NCBI RefSeq assembly: GCF_003501885.1 | Contig: NZ_QWFA01000014.1 | Span: forward strand, 1-51,462 | Direction: 5' to 3' | Length of the DNA: 51,462 nucleotides | Source: Streptomyces globisporus | GTDB lineage: Bacteria > Actinomycetota > Actinomycetes > Streptomycetales > Streptomycetaceae | Shown here: positions 32,142 to 40,104 of the stretch, piece by piece | Layout: every line of letters starts with the position of its first letter | Position numbering within the stretch: position 1 is the first letter of the stretch | Translations under genes and position numbers: made by a program | Notes under the pieces: model-generated | Seen by the model: the letters and a program-made list of their open reading frames with translations, nothing else | Database searches by the model: none | Told to the model about the DNA's origin: nothing

Positions 32142-32158
32142 ATTACCTCCGAGGTAAT
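32142..32158. promoter_or_regulatory. 17-bp palindrome, candidate operator
   Basis: ATTACCTC-C-GAGGTAAT, a perfect 8-bp inverted repeat around one base, AT-rich against its surroundings. It sits between the divergent four-helix membrane protein gene (start 32037) and the gene starting at 32288. Short palindromes of this kind are typical of MarR or HxlR-type regulators; the cognate protein is not evident here. Confidence 0.5.
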
Positions 32159-32287
32159 CAGCCCGGAGCACCCGGCGGTCCGCGCTCACACGGCCTCGGG
32201 ACTGGTGGACTCGCAGGGTGAGGCCATGCGTCTTCCGGCCACGAAACCTGCTCGACCGAGACGCGCCCCGAAGGCAAGGATGAGCGA

Positions 32288-32827
32288 GTGACGTCGACCG
32301 AAGCAGCAGCAATCGCGCTACAGGACAATGCCGCTCTCTGGAGTGCGGGGGAAATCAGTGCGAGCGAAATCGTCGATGCCGCCTGTGATGCCCTCGTCGC
32401 GGGACTCGACACTCCCGGCCTTCGGATCCTCGCCGCCCGCACGCGCGCCGAGGCGGACTACGACGTCCACGACCTGCTTCCCCCAGCACTTGACGAACTC
32501 GGCCTCACCTTCCGTCCGGCAGCCGACGAGGCCGCCCAAGAAGCCGTCGTGCGAGCGCTCGCACGACGCATGCTCGCCGGCGACCTGGAACCTCGGGAGC
32601 TCACGTTCCGGATCCACCAGCGCTACGGACACGAACTGCCCCTGACGGAACGGCTTGCCGAGCTCGACGACGAGTACGACATTCTCGAATACGGCGACAG
32701 AACCGTGGACCAGGTCGACGCCGAGGTCACGGCCGAGGCCCGCCGCCTGGCCGCCCGTCCCCGCGTTCCCGCCGAACACAAGGGCGTCCCCGGTGTCGGG
32801 GACGAGTGGAACAGCCAGTCTCGGTGA
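32288..32827 (+). CDS. Hypothetical cytoplasmic protein
   Basis: 179 residues from a GTG with AAGGA upstream. Acidic, mostly helical, no signal or membrane segment. Elements are A-L-W-S-A-G-E-I-S-A-S-E-I-V-D near 17, H-D-L-L-P-P-A-L-D-E-L near 60, and L-A-E-L-D-D-E-Y-D-I near 124. I do not recognise the family. It ends just before a strong bidirectional terminator shared with gpmA. Confidence 0.65.
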   Translation: MTSTEAAAIALQDNAALWSAGEISASEIVDAACDALVAGLDTPGLRILAARTRAEADYDVHDLLPPALDELGLTFRPAADEAAQEAVVRALARRMLAGDLEPRELTFRIHQRYGHELPLTERLAELDDEYDILEYGDRTVDQVDAEVTAEARRLAARPRVPAEHKGVPGVGDEWNSQSR

Positions 32828-32902
32828 GAAGCATCCTGGTCCGTGCTTTTCGCAGATGACCAGCTGTTCTGGCTACCGCCCCGGCGGGCCGAGAAACGCG
32901 AT

Positions 32903-32939
32903 GGCCCCTCACCTGCCCGAAAAACGCAGGTGAGGGGCC
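32903..32939. terminator. Bidirectional terminator between convergent genes
   Basis: Perfect 14-bp stem GGCCCCTCACCTGC (32903-32916) / GCAGGTGAGGGGCC (32926-32939) with a 9-base loop holding five A residues. Serves gpmA and the gene ending at 32827. Confidence 0.8.
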
Positions 32940-32951
32940 TGATCACTTTCG

Positions 32952-33713
32952 CTACTTCTTCTTGCCCTGGTTCTTCACGGCCTCGATCGCGGCCTTCGCC
33001 GCGTCCGGGTCGAGGTACGTGCCGCCCGGCTTCAGCGGCTTGAAGTCGGCGTCGAGCTCGTAGGAGAGCGGGATGCCGGTCGGGATGTTGAGGCCCGCGA
33101 TGTCCTCGTCCGAGATGCCGTCCAGGTGCTTCACCAGGGCGCGGAGGCTGTTGCCGTGCGCGGCGACCAGGACCGTGCGGCCCGTGAGGAGGTCCGGGAC
33201 GATGCTGTCGAACCAGTACGGGAGCATGCGGACGACGACGTCCTTCAGGCACTCCGTGTCCGGGCGCAGCTCCGGGGGGAGCGTCCCGTAGCGCGGGTCG
33301 TCGAACTGGCTGTACTCCGCGTCGCGGGCCAGCGGCGGCGGCGGGGTGTCGTACGAGCGGCGCCACAGCATGAACTGCTCCTCGCCGAACTCGGCGAGCG
33401 TCTGCGCCTTGTCCTTGCCCTGGAGCGCACCGTAGTGGCGCTCGTTCAGGCGCCAGGAGCGGCGGACCGGGATCCACAGGCGGTCGGCGGACTCCAGGGC
33501 CAGCTGCGCGGTGCGGATCGCGCGGCGCTGGAGGGAGGTGTGCAGGACGTCGGGGAGCAGACCGGCGTCCTTGAGCAGCTCACCGCCGCGGACTGCTTCC
33601 TTCTCGCCCTTTTCGGTGAGGTTGACGTCCACCCAACCGGTGAACAGGTTCTTCGCGTTCCATTCGCTCTCGCCATGGCGGAGGAGGATCAGCTTGTACG
33701 GTGCGTCGGCCAT
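32952..33713 (-). CDS. gpmA: Phosphoglycerate mutase, 2,3-BPG dependent
   Basis: 253 residues, usual length. The catalytic L-R-H-G-E-S-E-W-N motif with phospho-His11 is followed by [20 protein letters not shown] with the second His, and a Lys-rich end. It interconverts 3- and 2-phosphoglycerate in glycolysis in the cytoplasm. A TACGCT box ends seven bases upstream of the ATG. In mycobacteria gpm1 lies next to senX3-regX3; here three genes intervene before phoR. Confidence 0.96.
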   Translation of the reverse strand: MADAPYKLILLRHGESEWNAKNLFTGWVDVNLTEKGEKEAVRGGELLKDAGLLPDVLHTSLQRRAIRTAQLALESADRLWIPVRRSWRLNERHYGALQGKDKAQTLAEFGEEQFMLWRRSYDTPPPPLARDAEYSQFDDPRYGTLPPELRPDTECLKDVVVRMLPYWFDSIVPDLLTGRTVLVAAHGNSLRALVKHLDGISDEDIAGLNIPTGIPLSYELDADFKPLKPGGTYLDPDAAKAAIEAVKNQGKKK

Positions 33714-33720
33714 GAGCCCG

Positions 33721-33726
33721 AGCGTA
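33721..33726 (-). promoter_or_regulatory. -10 box of gpmA
   Basis: TACGCT on the minus strand, seven bases before the ATG at 33713. Confidence 0.45.
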
Positions 33727-33801
33727 ATCGAACCCGTGCGAACCCCGCGCGCCCGCCCGTAACGCGGACAGCGCCGGGCCCCGGGCGCCCGGCGTGCGGA
33801 C

Positions 33802-33822
33802 GATTGACGGGCGGCGTCAATC
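33802..33822. promoter_or_regulatory. 21-bp palindrome upstream of the MFS gene
   Basis: GATTGACG-GGCGG-CGTCAATC, perfect 8-bp arms, about 100 bp before the MFS start and 80 bp before the gpmA -10. TTGACG inside it could double as a -35 box. Candidate operator. Confidence 0.4.
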
Positions 33823-33924
33823 CAGTGGCGGGCGGGGAACCGGGCTTCGTAATGTCTCGAACGGTGTCGGGGGTGTTACCCGAGGCCCGTCTAAACGTCC
33901 GTACGTCCCGTGGGGGGAATCCTT

Positions 33925-35253
33925 ATGTCCGTCGCCGGTCTGCGCACAGCCGCCCGCGAGACCGTCTCCGGGATGCCCCGCGAGTTCTGGTGGCTGTGGA
34001 CCAGCACCCTGGTCAACCGCCTCGGCGCGTTCGTCGCGACCTTCATGGCCCTCTACCTGACCCTGGACCGGGGCTACTCCGCCTCGTACGCGGGTCTCGT
34101 CGCCGCCCTCCACGGGCTCGGCGGGGTCATCTCCTCGCTCGGCGCCGGCGTGATGACCGACCGGCTCGGGCGGCGGCCCACCATGCTGATAGCCCAGACG
34201 TCCACCGCCGTCTCCGTGGCGGTGCTCGGGTTCATGCAGCACCCCTTCGCCATCGCCGCCGTGGCGTTCTTCGTCGGCATGGCGAGCAACGCGTCCCGCC
34301 CCGCCGTGCAGGCGATGATGGCGGACATCGTGCCCCCGAAGGACCGCGTCCGGGCCTTCTCGCTCAACTACTGGGCCATCAACCTCGGCTTCGCGATCTC
34401 CTCCGCCGGGGCCGGTTTCATCGCCGAGTACAGCTACCTCGTCGGCTTCATCGGCGAGGCCCTCATGACCCTCGTCTGCGCCGTCCTCGTCTTCCTGAAG
34501 GTGCCGGAGTCACGGCCCGAGGAAGCCGTGGTCAAGACCGTCGCCGGCAAGCGGCCCCAGGACGAGGTGCGGCTGACCACCGTCCTGCGAGACGGCCGCT
34601 TCATGGGCGTGGTGGGGCTGTCGTTCCTGGTGTCGCTGATCTTCCAGCAGGGGTACGTGGGGCTGCCGGTGGCCATGGGCACGGACGGGCTGTCCAGCTC
34701 CGACTTCGGCACCGCCATCGCCGTCAACGGCGTGCTGATCGTGGTCCTCCAGATCCCCGTCACCCGCTTCATCCAGGACCGCGACCCGCGCCGACTGCTG
34801 ATCATCTCCTCGCTGCTCGCCGGGTACGGCTTCGGGCTCACCGCCTTCGCCGGGTCGGTCGCGGCGTACGCCCTCACCGTCTGCGTCTGGACGCTGGCCG
34901 AGATCGTGAACGCGCCCACCCAGACCGGGATCGTCGTCCAGCTCTCGCCCGCGAAGGGCCGGGGCCGCTACCAGGGCATGTACACGATGTCCTGGTCGGT
35001 GGCCGCGCTCGTCGCGCCGCTGATGTCCGGCTTCGTGATCGACCACTACGGCGCCGCCTGGCTCTGGGCCGCCTGCGCCGTCATCGGGACCGTCGCCGGA
35101 CTCGGCTACTGGCTGCTGATGCGCAACCTGCCGCGCGAGGAGCACCCCGCGGCGGACGCCCTGCCCGGGCCCGCGCCCGTCCCGGCCGAGGCCCGCCCGG
35201 ACCAGGCCGAACCGGAGGCCGCACCCGCGGCGGCGGTCGAGCGGGCCTGCTGA
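33925..35253 (+). CDS. Major facilitator superfamily transporter
   Basis: 442 residues with about 12 membrane helices. The N-terminal half shows D-R-L-G-R-R-P-T-M after helix 2 (the MFS A-motif loop), and D-R-D-P-R-R-L in the central region. Sequence resembles drug- or metabolite-exporting MFS proteins of actinobacteria; substrate unknown. The C-terminal tail is Pro/Ala/Glu-rich. GGGGGGA precedes the ATG at 33925. It lies between gpmA and the cysteine-rich peptide. Confidence 0.87.
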   Translation: MSVAGLRTAARETVSGMPREFWWLWTSTLVNRLGAFVATFMALYLTLDRGYSASYAGLVAALHGLGGVISSLGAGVMTDRLGRRPTMLIAQTSTAVSVAVLGFMQHPFAIAAVAFFVGMASNASRPAVQAMMADIVPPKDRVRAFSLNYWAINLGFAISSAGAGFIAEYSYLVGFIGEALMTLVCAVLVFLKVPESRPEEAVVKTVAGKRPQDEVRLTTVLRDGRFMGVVGLSFLVSLIFQQGYVGLPVAMGTDGLSSSDFGTAIAVNGVLIVVLQIPVTRFIQDRDPRRLLIISSLLAGYGFGLTAFAGSVAAYALTVCVWTLAEIVNAPTQTGIVVQLSPAKGRGRYQGMYTMSWSVAALVAPLMSGFVIDHYGAAWLWAACAVIGTVAGLGYWLLMRNLPREEHPAADALPGPAPVPAEARPDQAEPEAAPAAAVERAC

Positions 35254-35259
35254 AAAGCG

Positions 35260-35306
35260 GCGCGCGGTGCCCATCCGGAACGGGGGTCCGGGCGGGCACC
35301 GCGCGC
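35260..35306. terminator. Bidirectional terminator after MFS and cysteine-rich genes
   Basis: Perfect 13-bp stem GCGCGCGGTGCCC (35260-35272) / GGGCACCGCGCGC (35294-35306). Confidence 0.75.
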
Positions 35307-35336
35307 TTCTCGTACGTGTACCTGTCCGGGGACGGG

Positions 35337-35486
35337 TCAGCCGCAGCAGCCGCCGCACTGGCACGGGGCACCGGACTGGCAGCCGCACCCGCAGCCCGAC
35401 CCGCATCCGCAGGCGCCGAGCAAGGTCAGGTGCACCACTTCGGTCGGGGTCTCCTGCTGGGGTTCGGTCGTGGGGGAATCGGCCAT
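35337..35486 (-). CDS. 49-residue cysteine-rich metallothionein-like peptide
   Basis: ATG with GGAGGG upstream, 49 codons, TGA. The N-terminal half is polar (P-T-T-E-P-Q-Q-E-T-P) followed by V-V-H-L-T-L-L-G. The last 25 residues hold nine cysteines spaced mostly C-x-C or C-C among Gly/Ser, for example A-C-G-C-G-S-G-C-G-C. No signal peptide or helix. The pattern suggests binding of several copper or zinc ions, or a redox role; this is inference. It ends before a terminator and points away from phoU. Short enough to be missed by most gene callers. Confidence 0.75.
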   Translation of the reverse strand: MADSPTTEPQQETPTEVVHLTLLGACGCGSGCGCGCQSGAPCQCGGCCG

Positions 35487-35761
35487 GGTCCCTCCTCAGG
35501 GCATACGGCTGGGCGGCGGACGCCGGTGCGCCGCCGCCGGGGACGTACGGCACGACCCACCGCTCACGGCCATGGCGCCGCCCCCGCCCCATTGCATGCC
35601 CATCCCGGCGGGCGCATCAACGGCGCACACGCGCAGGAACGTAAGTGCGACTCGCGTGCGCCGGTGGAGCGCCGGTGGTACGCCGGAGGCGCCCCGGCCC
35701 GTCCCCCGCACGCCCTCGACCGTGCGCCGGCGACCGTGCCCCGCCGACCCCACGCCCTCGC
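35487..35761. other. 275-bp gap between the cysteine-rich gene and phoU
   Basis: No gene seen. It should hold the promoter of the cysteine-rich peptide and the 3' end of the phoU transcript. GCGCACACGCGCAG and several short GC-rich repeats are present but no clean promoter. Confidence 0.35.
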
Positions 35762-36439
35762 TTACGCGCCCTCGACCGGCGCCGCCGCCTGGATCTCGTC
35801 CGCGTGCTCACCCGTCACCAGGTAGACCACGCGCTTGGCGACCGACACCGCGTGGTCGGCGAAGCGCTCGTAGTAGCGGCCCAGCAGCGTCACGTCGACG
35901 GCCGTCTCGATGCCGTGCTTCCAGCGGTCGTCCATCAGGTGCTGGAACAGCGTGCGGTGCAGCAGGTCCATCTCGTCGTCGTCCTGCTCCAGCTGGAGCG
36001 CCAGATCGACGTCCTTGGTGATGATGACCTCGGCCGCCTTCGCCATCAGGCGCTGGGCGAGCTGGCCCATCTCCAGAATGGTGGCGTGCAGGTCGTGCGG
36101 GACCGCCGACTGCGGGAAGCGCAGCCGGGCCAGCTTCGCCACGTGCTGGGCGAGGTCGCCCGAGCGCTCCAGGTCGGCGCTCATCCGCAGCGAGGTCACC
36201 ACGATGCGCAGGTCCGTGGCCACCGGCTGCTGGCGGGCCAGGAGCGCGATGGCGCGGGCCTCCAGGTCGTGCTGGAGGTCGTCGACCTTCTGGTCGCCGG
36301 CGATCACGTTCTCCGCCAGCGTCAGGTCGGCGTCGAGCATGGACGTGGTCGCCCGCCCGATCGCCGAGCCGACCAGCCGGGCCATCTCGACCAGGCCTTC
36401 GCCGATCGAATCGAGTTCCTCGTGGTAAGCGTCGCGCAT
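35762..36439 (-). CDS. phoU: PhoU phosphate-signalling regulator
   Basis: 225 residues, two PhoU three-helix repeats. Each carries the metal-binding pattern: E-N-V-I-A-G-D-Q-K-V-D near 45 and V-I-I-T-K-D-V-D near 140. PhoU links the Pst transporter to the PhoR kinase and keeps it quiet when phosphate is sufficient. The start M-R-D-A-Y-H-E-E-L has GGAGAGGG upstream; a longer frame is not used. Divergent from phoR across the direct repeats of a PHO box. Confidence 0.95.
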   Translation of the reverse strand: MRDAYHEELDSIGEGLVEMARLVGSAIGRATTSMLDADLTLAENVIAGDQKVDDLQHDLEARAIALLARQQPVATDLRIVVTSLRMSADLERSGDLAQHVAKLARLRFPQSAVPHDLHATILEMGQLAQRLMAKAAEVIITKDVDLALQLEQDDDEMDLLHRTLFQHLMDDRWKHGIETAVDVTLLGRYYERFADHAVSVAKRVVYLVTGEHADEIQAAAPVEGA

Positions 36440-36535
36440 GGAAGTCCCTCTCCAGTTCCAACTGAGGCCGGGGTCTCGGACCGACCCCCACGGTGCCACG
36501 GTGGGGCCGTAACGCGTCCGGATCCGGCCCCCTAA

Positions 36536-36563
36536 GTGAACCGGCTCCTACCCCTCGGTGAAC
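36536..36563. promoter_or_regulatory. PHO box: PhoP direct repeats in the phoU-phoR gap
   Basis: GTGAACC (36536-36542) and GTGAACT (36558-36564), both on the reverse complement of the GTTCACC unit, spaced 22 bp, that is two 11-bp periods with a degenerate middle unit. This matches the PhoP direct-repeat rule. It lies between phoU and phoR and could serve either direction. Confidence 0.65.
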
Positions 36564-36624
36564 TCTGGGCGACGAGTGTTCGAGATGGCACTCGGACGGC
36601 TGGGAGGGACTCGTCGCACCCGCA

Positions 36625-36636
36625 TAACCTTGAAGC
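36625..36636 (+). promoter_or_regulatory. -10 box of phoR
   Basis: TAACCT (36625-36630), six bases before the ATG at 36637; no ribosome site, leaderless message predicted. Confidence 0.5.
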
Positions 36637-37899
36637 ATGGACGTGAACGCGGCGGTCGCCGCAGCTGCGGCGATTGCCGGTCTCCTGACCGGTGTGATCG
36701 CCATGCTGGCGTTCCGCTGGAGCGAGCGCGACCTGAAACGGCCCACGCGCACCTCGCTGCGGCCCGACAGCAACGCCGCTCTTCCCCCCGGAGTGGACAC
36801 CGTCCTCTCCGTTCTCAGCTCCTCCGCCGTCGTCCTCGACGAGAGCGACAGCGTGGTCAAGGCCAGCTCGGCGGCGTACGCCCTCGGCCTGGTGCGAGGC
36901 GGCCGACTGGCCGTCGAGCCGATGCTCAACATGGCCAGGGACACCCGGCGGGACGGCGAGATACGACAGGTCGAGCTGGACCTGCCCCGGCGCGGTACGG
37001 GCCGGGGGGACACCCTCGCCGTCTCCGCCCGGGTCGCCCCGCTCGGCTCGCGGCTGGTGCTGCTGCTCGTCGAGGACCTCACCGAGGCCCGCCGGATAGA
37101 AGCGGTGCGGCGCGACTTCGTCGCCAACGTCAGCCACGAGCTCAAGACCCCGACCGGAGCGCTCTCCCTGCTCTCCGAGGCGGTCATGGACGCCTCCGAC
37201 GACCCGGAGGCGGTCGAGCGGTTCGCCGGGCGGATGCAGATCGAGGCAACCCGGCTCACCAACCTCGTCCAGGAGCTCATCGACCTCTCCCGGGTGCAGA
37301 ACGACGACCCGCTGGAGGACGCCGAGCCGGTCAAGGTGGAGACGCTGGTCGCCGAGGCGATCGACCGCTGCCGCCAGCAGGCCGGCTCGAAACAGATCAC
37401 CATGGCCTCCGCGGGCGCCGAGGGCCTCACGGTCTGGGGCAACCGCGGCCAGCTCGTCGGGGCCCTCGGCAACCTCGTCGAGAACGCCGTCAACTACAGC
37501 CCCGCCCACACCCGCGTCGGCATCGCCGCACGCCGCCTCGCCTCGCCCGGCGGGGACCTCATCGAGATAGCCGTCACCGACCAGGGCATCGGCATCTCCG
37601 AGAAGGACCGCGAACGGGTCTTCGAACGCTTCTACCGCGTCGACCCGGCCCGCTCACGGGCCACCGGTGGCACCGGTCTCGGCCTCGCCATCGTCAAACA
37701 CGTGGCCGCCTCGCACGGCGGGGAGGTCACCGTCTGGAGCTCCGAGGGACAGGGCTCCACCTTCACCCTCCGGCTGCCCGAAACGGGCGCCACGAGGGAG
37801 CGCACCACCGGCGGACCGCTTATCGTCAACGGCGACGACGAGGGGCCGTACGAGACCGACACCTTTGACCCCTTCCCTGCCCCGGAGGCTCTTCCGTGA
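36637..37899 (+). CDS. phoR: Phosphate sensor histidine kinase (PhoR/SenX3)
   Basis: 420 residues. One N-terminal membrane helix (about 5-26), a cytoplasmic PAS-like region (about 50-150), a dimerisation domain with phospho-His167 in V-S-H-E-L-K-T-P, and an ATPase domain with N-L-V-E-N-A-V-N (N box), D-Q-G-I-G-I (G1) and G-T-G-L-G-L-A-I-V (G2). The short sensor outside the membrane fits the PhoR/SenX3 type. It phosphorylates the downstream regulator when phosphate is low. Last codon and stop overlap the next GTG by 4 bp. Confidence 0.95.
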   Translation: MDVNAAVAAAAAIAGLLTGVIAMLAFRWSERDLKRPTRTSLRPDSNAALPPGVDTVLSVLSSSAVVLDESDSVVKASSAAYALGLVRGGRLAVEPMLNMARDTRRDGEIRQVELDLPRRGTGRGDTLAVSARVAPLGSRLVLLLVEDLTEARRIEAVRRDFVANVSHELKTPTGALSLLSEAVMDASDDPEAVERFAGRMQIEATRLTNLVQELIDLSRVQNDDPLEDAEPVKVETLVAEAIDRCRQQAGSKQITMASAGAEGLTVWGNRGQLVGALGNLVENAVNYSPAHTRVGIAARRLASPGGDLIEIAVTDQGIGISEKDRERVFERFYRVDPARSRATGGTGLGLAIVKHVAASHGGEVTVWSSEGQGSTFTLRLPETGATRERTTGGPLIVNGDDEGPYETDTFDPFPAPEALP

Positions 37900-38576
37900 C
37901 CCGAGTGCTTGTCGTCGAGGATGAGGAATCCTTCAGCGACGCCCTGTCCTACATGCTGCGCAAGGAAGGTTTCGAGGTCGCCATCGCGGCGACCGGCCCC
38001 GACGGTCTGGACGAGTTCGAGCGCAACGGCGCCGACCTGGTCCTCCTCGACCTGATGCTGCCCGGCCTGCCCGGCACCGAGGTGTGCCGCCAGCTCCGCA
38101 GCCGGTCCAACGTCCCGGTGATCATGGTCACCGCCAAGGACAGCGAGATCGACAAGGTCGTCGGGCTGGAGATAGGAGCCGACGACTACGTCACCAAGCC
38201 CTTCTCCTCCCGCGAGCTCGTCGCCCGCATCCGGGCCGTCCTGCGCCGCCGCGGCGAGCCGGAGGAGGTCACCCCGGCCGCCCTGGAGGCGGGCCCGGTC
38301 CGGATGGACGTCGACCGGCACGTCGTCACCGTCTCCGGCGGCAAGGTCGACCTCCCGCTCAAGGAGTTCGACCTCCTGGAGATGCTCCTGCGCAACGCGG
38401 GCCGCGTGCTCACCCGCATGCAGCTCATCGACCGGGTCTGGGGCGCGGACTACGTCGGCGACACCAAGACCCTCGACGTCCACGTCAAGCGCCTGCGCGC
38501 CAAGATCGAGCCCGACCCGGGCGCCCCGCGCTACCTCGTCACCGTGCGGGGCCTGGGGTACAAGTTCGAGCCGTAA
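37896..38576 (+). CDS. phoP: Phosphate response regulator (PhoP/RegX3), OmpR family
   Basis: 226 residues. The receiver domain has E8-D9, phosphoacceptor Asp52 in L-L-D-L-M-L-P-G, Thr79 in M-V-T-A and Lys101 in V-T-K-P-F. The winged helix has L-P-L-K-E-F-D-L-L, the recognition helix around T-L-D-V-H-V-K-R-L-R-A-K, and ends in Y-K-F-E-P. GTG start overlaps the kinase stop by 4 bp, so the two are made together. In Streptomyces it activates phosphate genes and restrains antibiotic production. A 42-bp perfect palindrome ends the transcript. Confidence 0.96.
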   Translation: MTRVLVVEDEESFSDALSYMLRKEGFEVAIAATGPDGLDEFERNGADLVLLDLMLPGLPGTEVCRQLRSRSNVPVIMVTAKDSEIDKVVGLEIGADDYVTKPFSSRELVARIRAVLRRRGEPEEVTPAALEAGPVRMDVDRHVVTVSGGKVDLPLKEFDLLEMLLRNAGRVLTRMQLIDRVWGADYVGDTKTLDVHVKRLRAKIEPDPGAPRYLVTVRGLGYKFEP

Positions 38577-38601
38577 GCCGTAAGCCGCACGGTCCCGTGT
38601 A

Positions 38602-38643
38602 CGCCGAAGGGGCGCTTCCCGGCCGGGAAGCGCCCCTTCGGCG
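38602..38643. terminator. 42-bp perfect palindrome, bidirectional terminator
   Basis: Two exactly complementary 21-base halves (38602-38622 and 38623-38643; core CTTCCCGG/CCGGGAAG), between the convergent phoP and LpqE-like genes. Confidence 0.85.
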
Positions 38644-38688
38644 CGCTGTGCGCGTGTGCCGCCGGCCTTACGGGTTCGGCGGCGGCGG

Positions 38689-39417
38689 TCAGTCGGCCGC
38701 GGGCACCGAGGCGGCGTCGCCCGCGCCCTGCGTGGCCGCATCGCCCTGCGTGCCGGTCTCGCCCTGGCCCGTGGCGCCCTCGACGGCCGCGCCGTCCGCC
38801 GGCGTACCGCCCGTCGCGCCCTCGGCCGTGCCGGGGGTCTCGGCTTCGCCGGTCGCGCTGCCGGACGGCGTCGGGGTCGGCTTCGGGGCGGGCGCCTCGG
38901 CCTTGGGGCTGGGACCGAAGTCCTTGAAGAAGCCCTCGGCCGGGAAGACGCTCGCGCCGAGGCCGACATCGCCGGTCCGGCTGAGCTTGAAGACGACCTG
39001 CTGCACGTCGCCGTTGCGGGCGGCCTCGCCGCTGTTCTCGATCACGGCTGCGGCGTTGCCCTTGCCGCCGATGATGACCTGACCGCCGGCCGGGACCACG
39101 ATGGGGCCCTTGCCGGCGGCCGCCTGGAGCTTCACCTCGACGTCGCTGCCGGGCAGCGTGATCGCCTCCAGCACCTCGCGCTCGGTGCCGTCGTTGAACA
39201 GCGTCGCGGCCACGACGGCGGGGCCGTCCGAGCCGGCGCCGGGCTGCGTGATCACGTTGACGTTCTGGACCTTGATGTTGCCCACCGTCGTGGCCGGGTT
39301 GTCCGGCCGGATCTTGAGCGTCTCGGCGTTGTTGCCCGCCGCACAGGCGGACAGGGAGAAGATCGAGAGCGCGGTGGCGGTGGCGGCGAGAGCGCCGTGT
39401 CGAAGGCTGCGGCTCAC
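38689..39417 (-). CDS. LpqE-like secreted lipoprotein
   Basis: 242 residues from a GTG with AAGGAG upstream. Signal peptide with lipobox L-S-A-C (Cys about 25). A beta-rich domain (about 35-165) has V-V-A-A-T-L-F-N-D-G-T-E and I-V-V-P-A-G-G-Q-V, the layout of the PCu(A)C/LpqE-type fold but without the usual Met/His copper ligands. The tail from about 170 is Pro/Ala/Gly/Glu/Thr-rich. Mycobacterial lpqE also lies next to carD. Function unknown. Confidence 0.8.
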   Translation of the reverse strand: MSRSLRHGALAATATALSIFSLSACAAGNNAETLKIRPDNPATTVGNIKVQNVNVITQPGAGSDGPAVVAATLFNDGTEREVLEAITLPGSDVEVKLQAAAGKGPIVVPAGGQVIIGGKGNAAAVIENSGEAARNGDVQQVVFKLSRTGDVGLGASVFPAEGFFKDFGPSPKAEAPAPKPTPTPSGSATGEAETPGTAEGATGGTPADGAAVEGATGQGETGTQGDAATQGAGDAASVPAAD

Positions 39418-39630
39418 GGCGGCGGCAACTCCTTGAACGTTCGGACTGCGGACTTCGGACGTCGGGCGTCGAGCGGTGGTGTAAAGCCGCCCTAAGGGTG
39501 TGTCAGCGGCCTTAGGCTACCGAGCCGCCGCGCCCGCCCTGCACCCGACCCGCCTCTAGGGGGTGTCTCGTCGGCCGGGGGAGGGTCCGATCGACGATCA
39601 ACGGTAGGACCGGGCCGCCGCAGGGGCGTT

Positions 39631-39644
39631 CTACCGGCCGGTAG
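39631..39644. promoter_or_regulatory. 14-bp perfect palindrome
   Basis: CTACCGGCCGGTAG in the carD-lpqE intergenic region; candidate binding site for an unidentified protein. Confidence 0.35.
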
Positions 39645-39762
39645 GTCATGCGCCGTTCACATAATCCGCGTGATCAATTCTTCCGGGCGTCCCGCCGCTT
39701 CTTCGTTCTTTTCCGCCGCGCGGCTTCTTCGCCTTCGCGTTCGTCTCCGCGTTCCGGGCGGA

Positions 39763-39780
39763 AAGTGCCGGACGGCACTT
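39763..39780. promoter_or_regulatory. 18-bp palindrome upstream of the small ORF
   Basis: AAGTGCCG-GA-CGGCACTT, perfect 8-bp arms, 72 bp before the small ORF at 39852; candidate operator or terminator. Confidence 0.4.
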
Positions 39781-39851
39781 GGCTTGATCAAATTCATTGC
39801 GGCCGGGCAGTTACGCCCGTACGAGTGAGCGATCACCGAACGGAGTAGGGA

Positions 39852-39920
39852 ATGATCGCCATCTCGAACCCGACAAAACGGGACTTTCACCCTCTTCTGC
39901 GGGGCTTCCGGGCCGTGTGA
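39852..39920 (+). CDS. Possible 22-residue peptide upstream of carD
   Basis: ATG with GGAGTAGGG just upstream, then 22 codons and TGA. The product is small, basic and not hydrophobic (M-I-A-I-S-N-P-T-K-R-D-F-H-P). A good ribosome site is the main support. It could be a leader peptide or a chance ORF; conservation in other species would decide. Confidence 0.35.
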   Translation: MIAISNPTKRDFHPLLRGFRAV

Positions 39921-40104
39921 CGTGGATGTTTCACCTCGGGTGCACAGCGGCTCCGACCTGCGAATACCGTCCTCCGGACGCCTTCCGCAGCACGTTCGTG
40001 TCGCTGTTGTCAAGCCCCGAGATATGCCCTGACCTGCGAAAACGCCATTCAGGAGAGTCGATTCTCGTGTTACTCTGGATAGCCACGGAAGGGGTACCTG
40101 TCAC

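Larger units (their letters stand above)
39418..40104. other. 687-bp intergenic region upstream of carD
   Basis: The longest gap in the window and AT-richer than the rest. It contains the palindromes and small ORF listed separately, and a carD promoter: TACTCT at 40071-40076 with GGAAGGGG (40087-40094) as ribosome site. No further gene is convincing. Confidence 0.5.
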
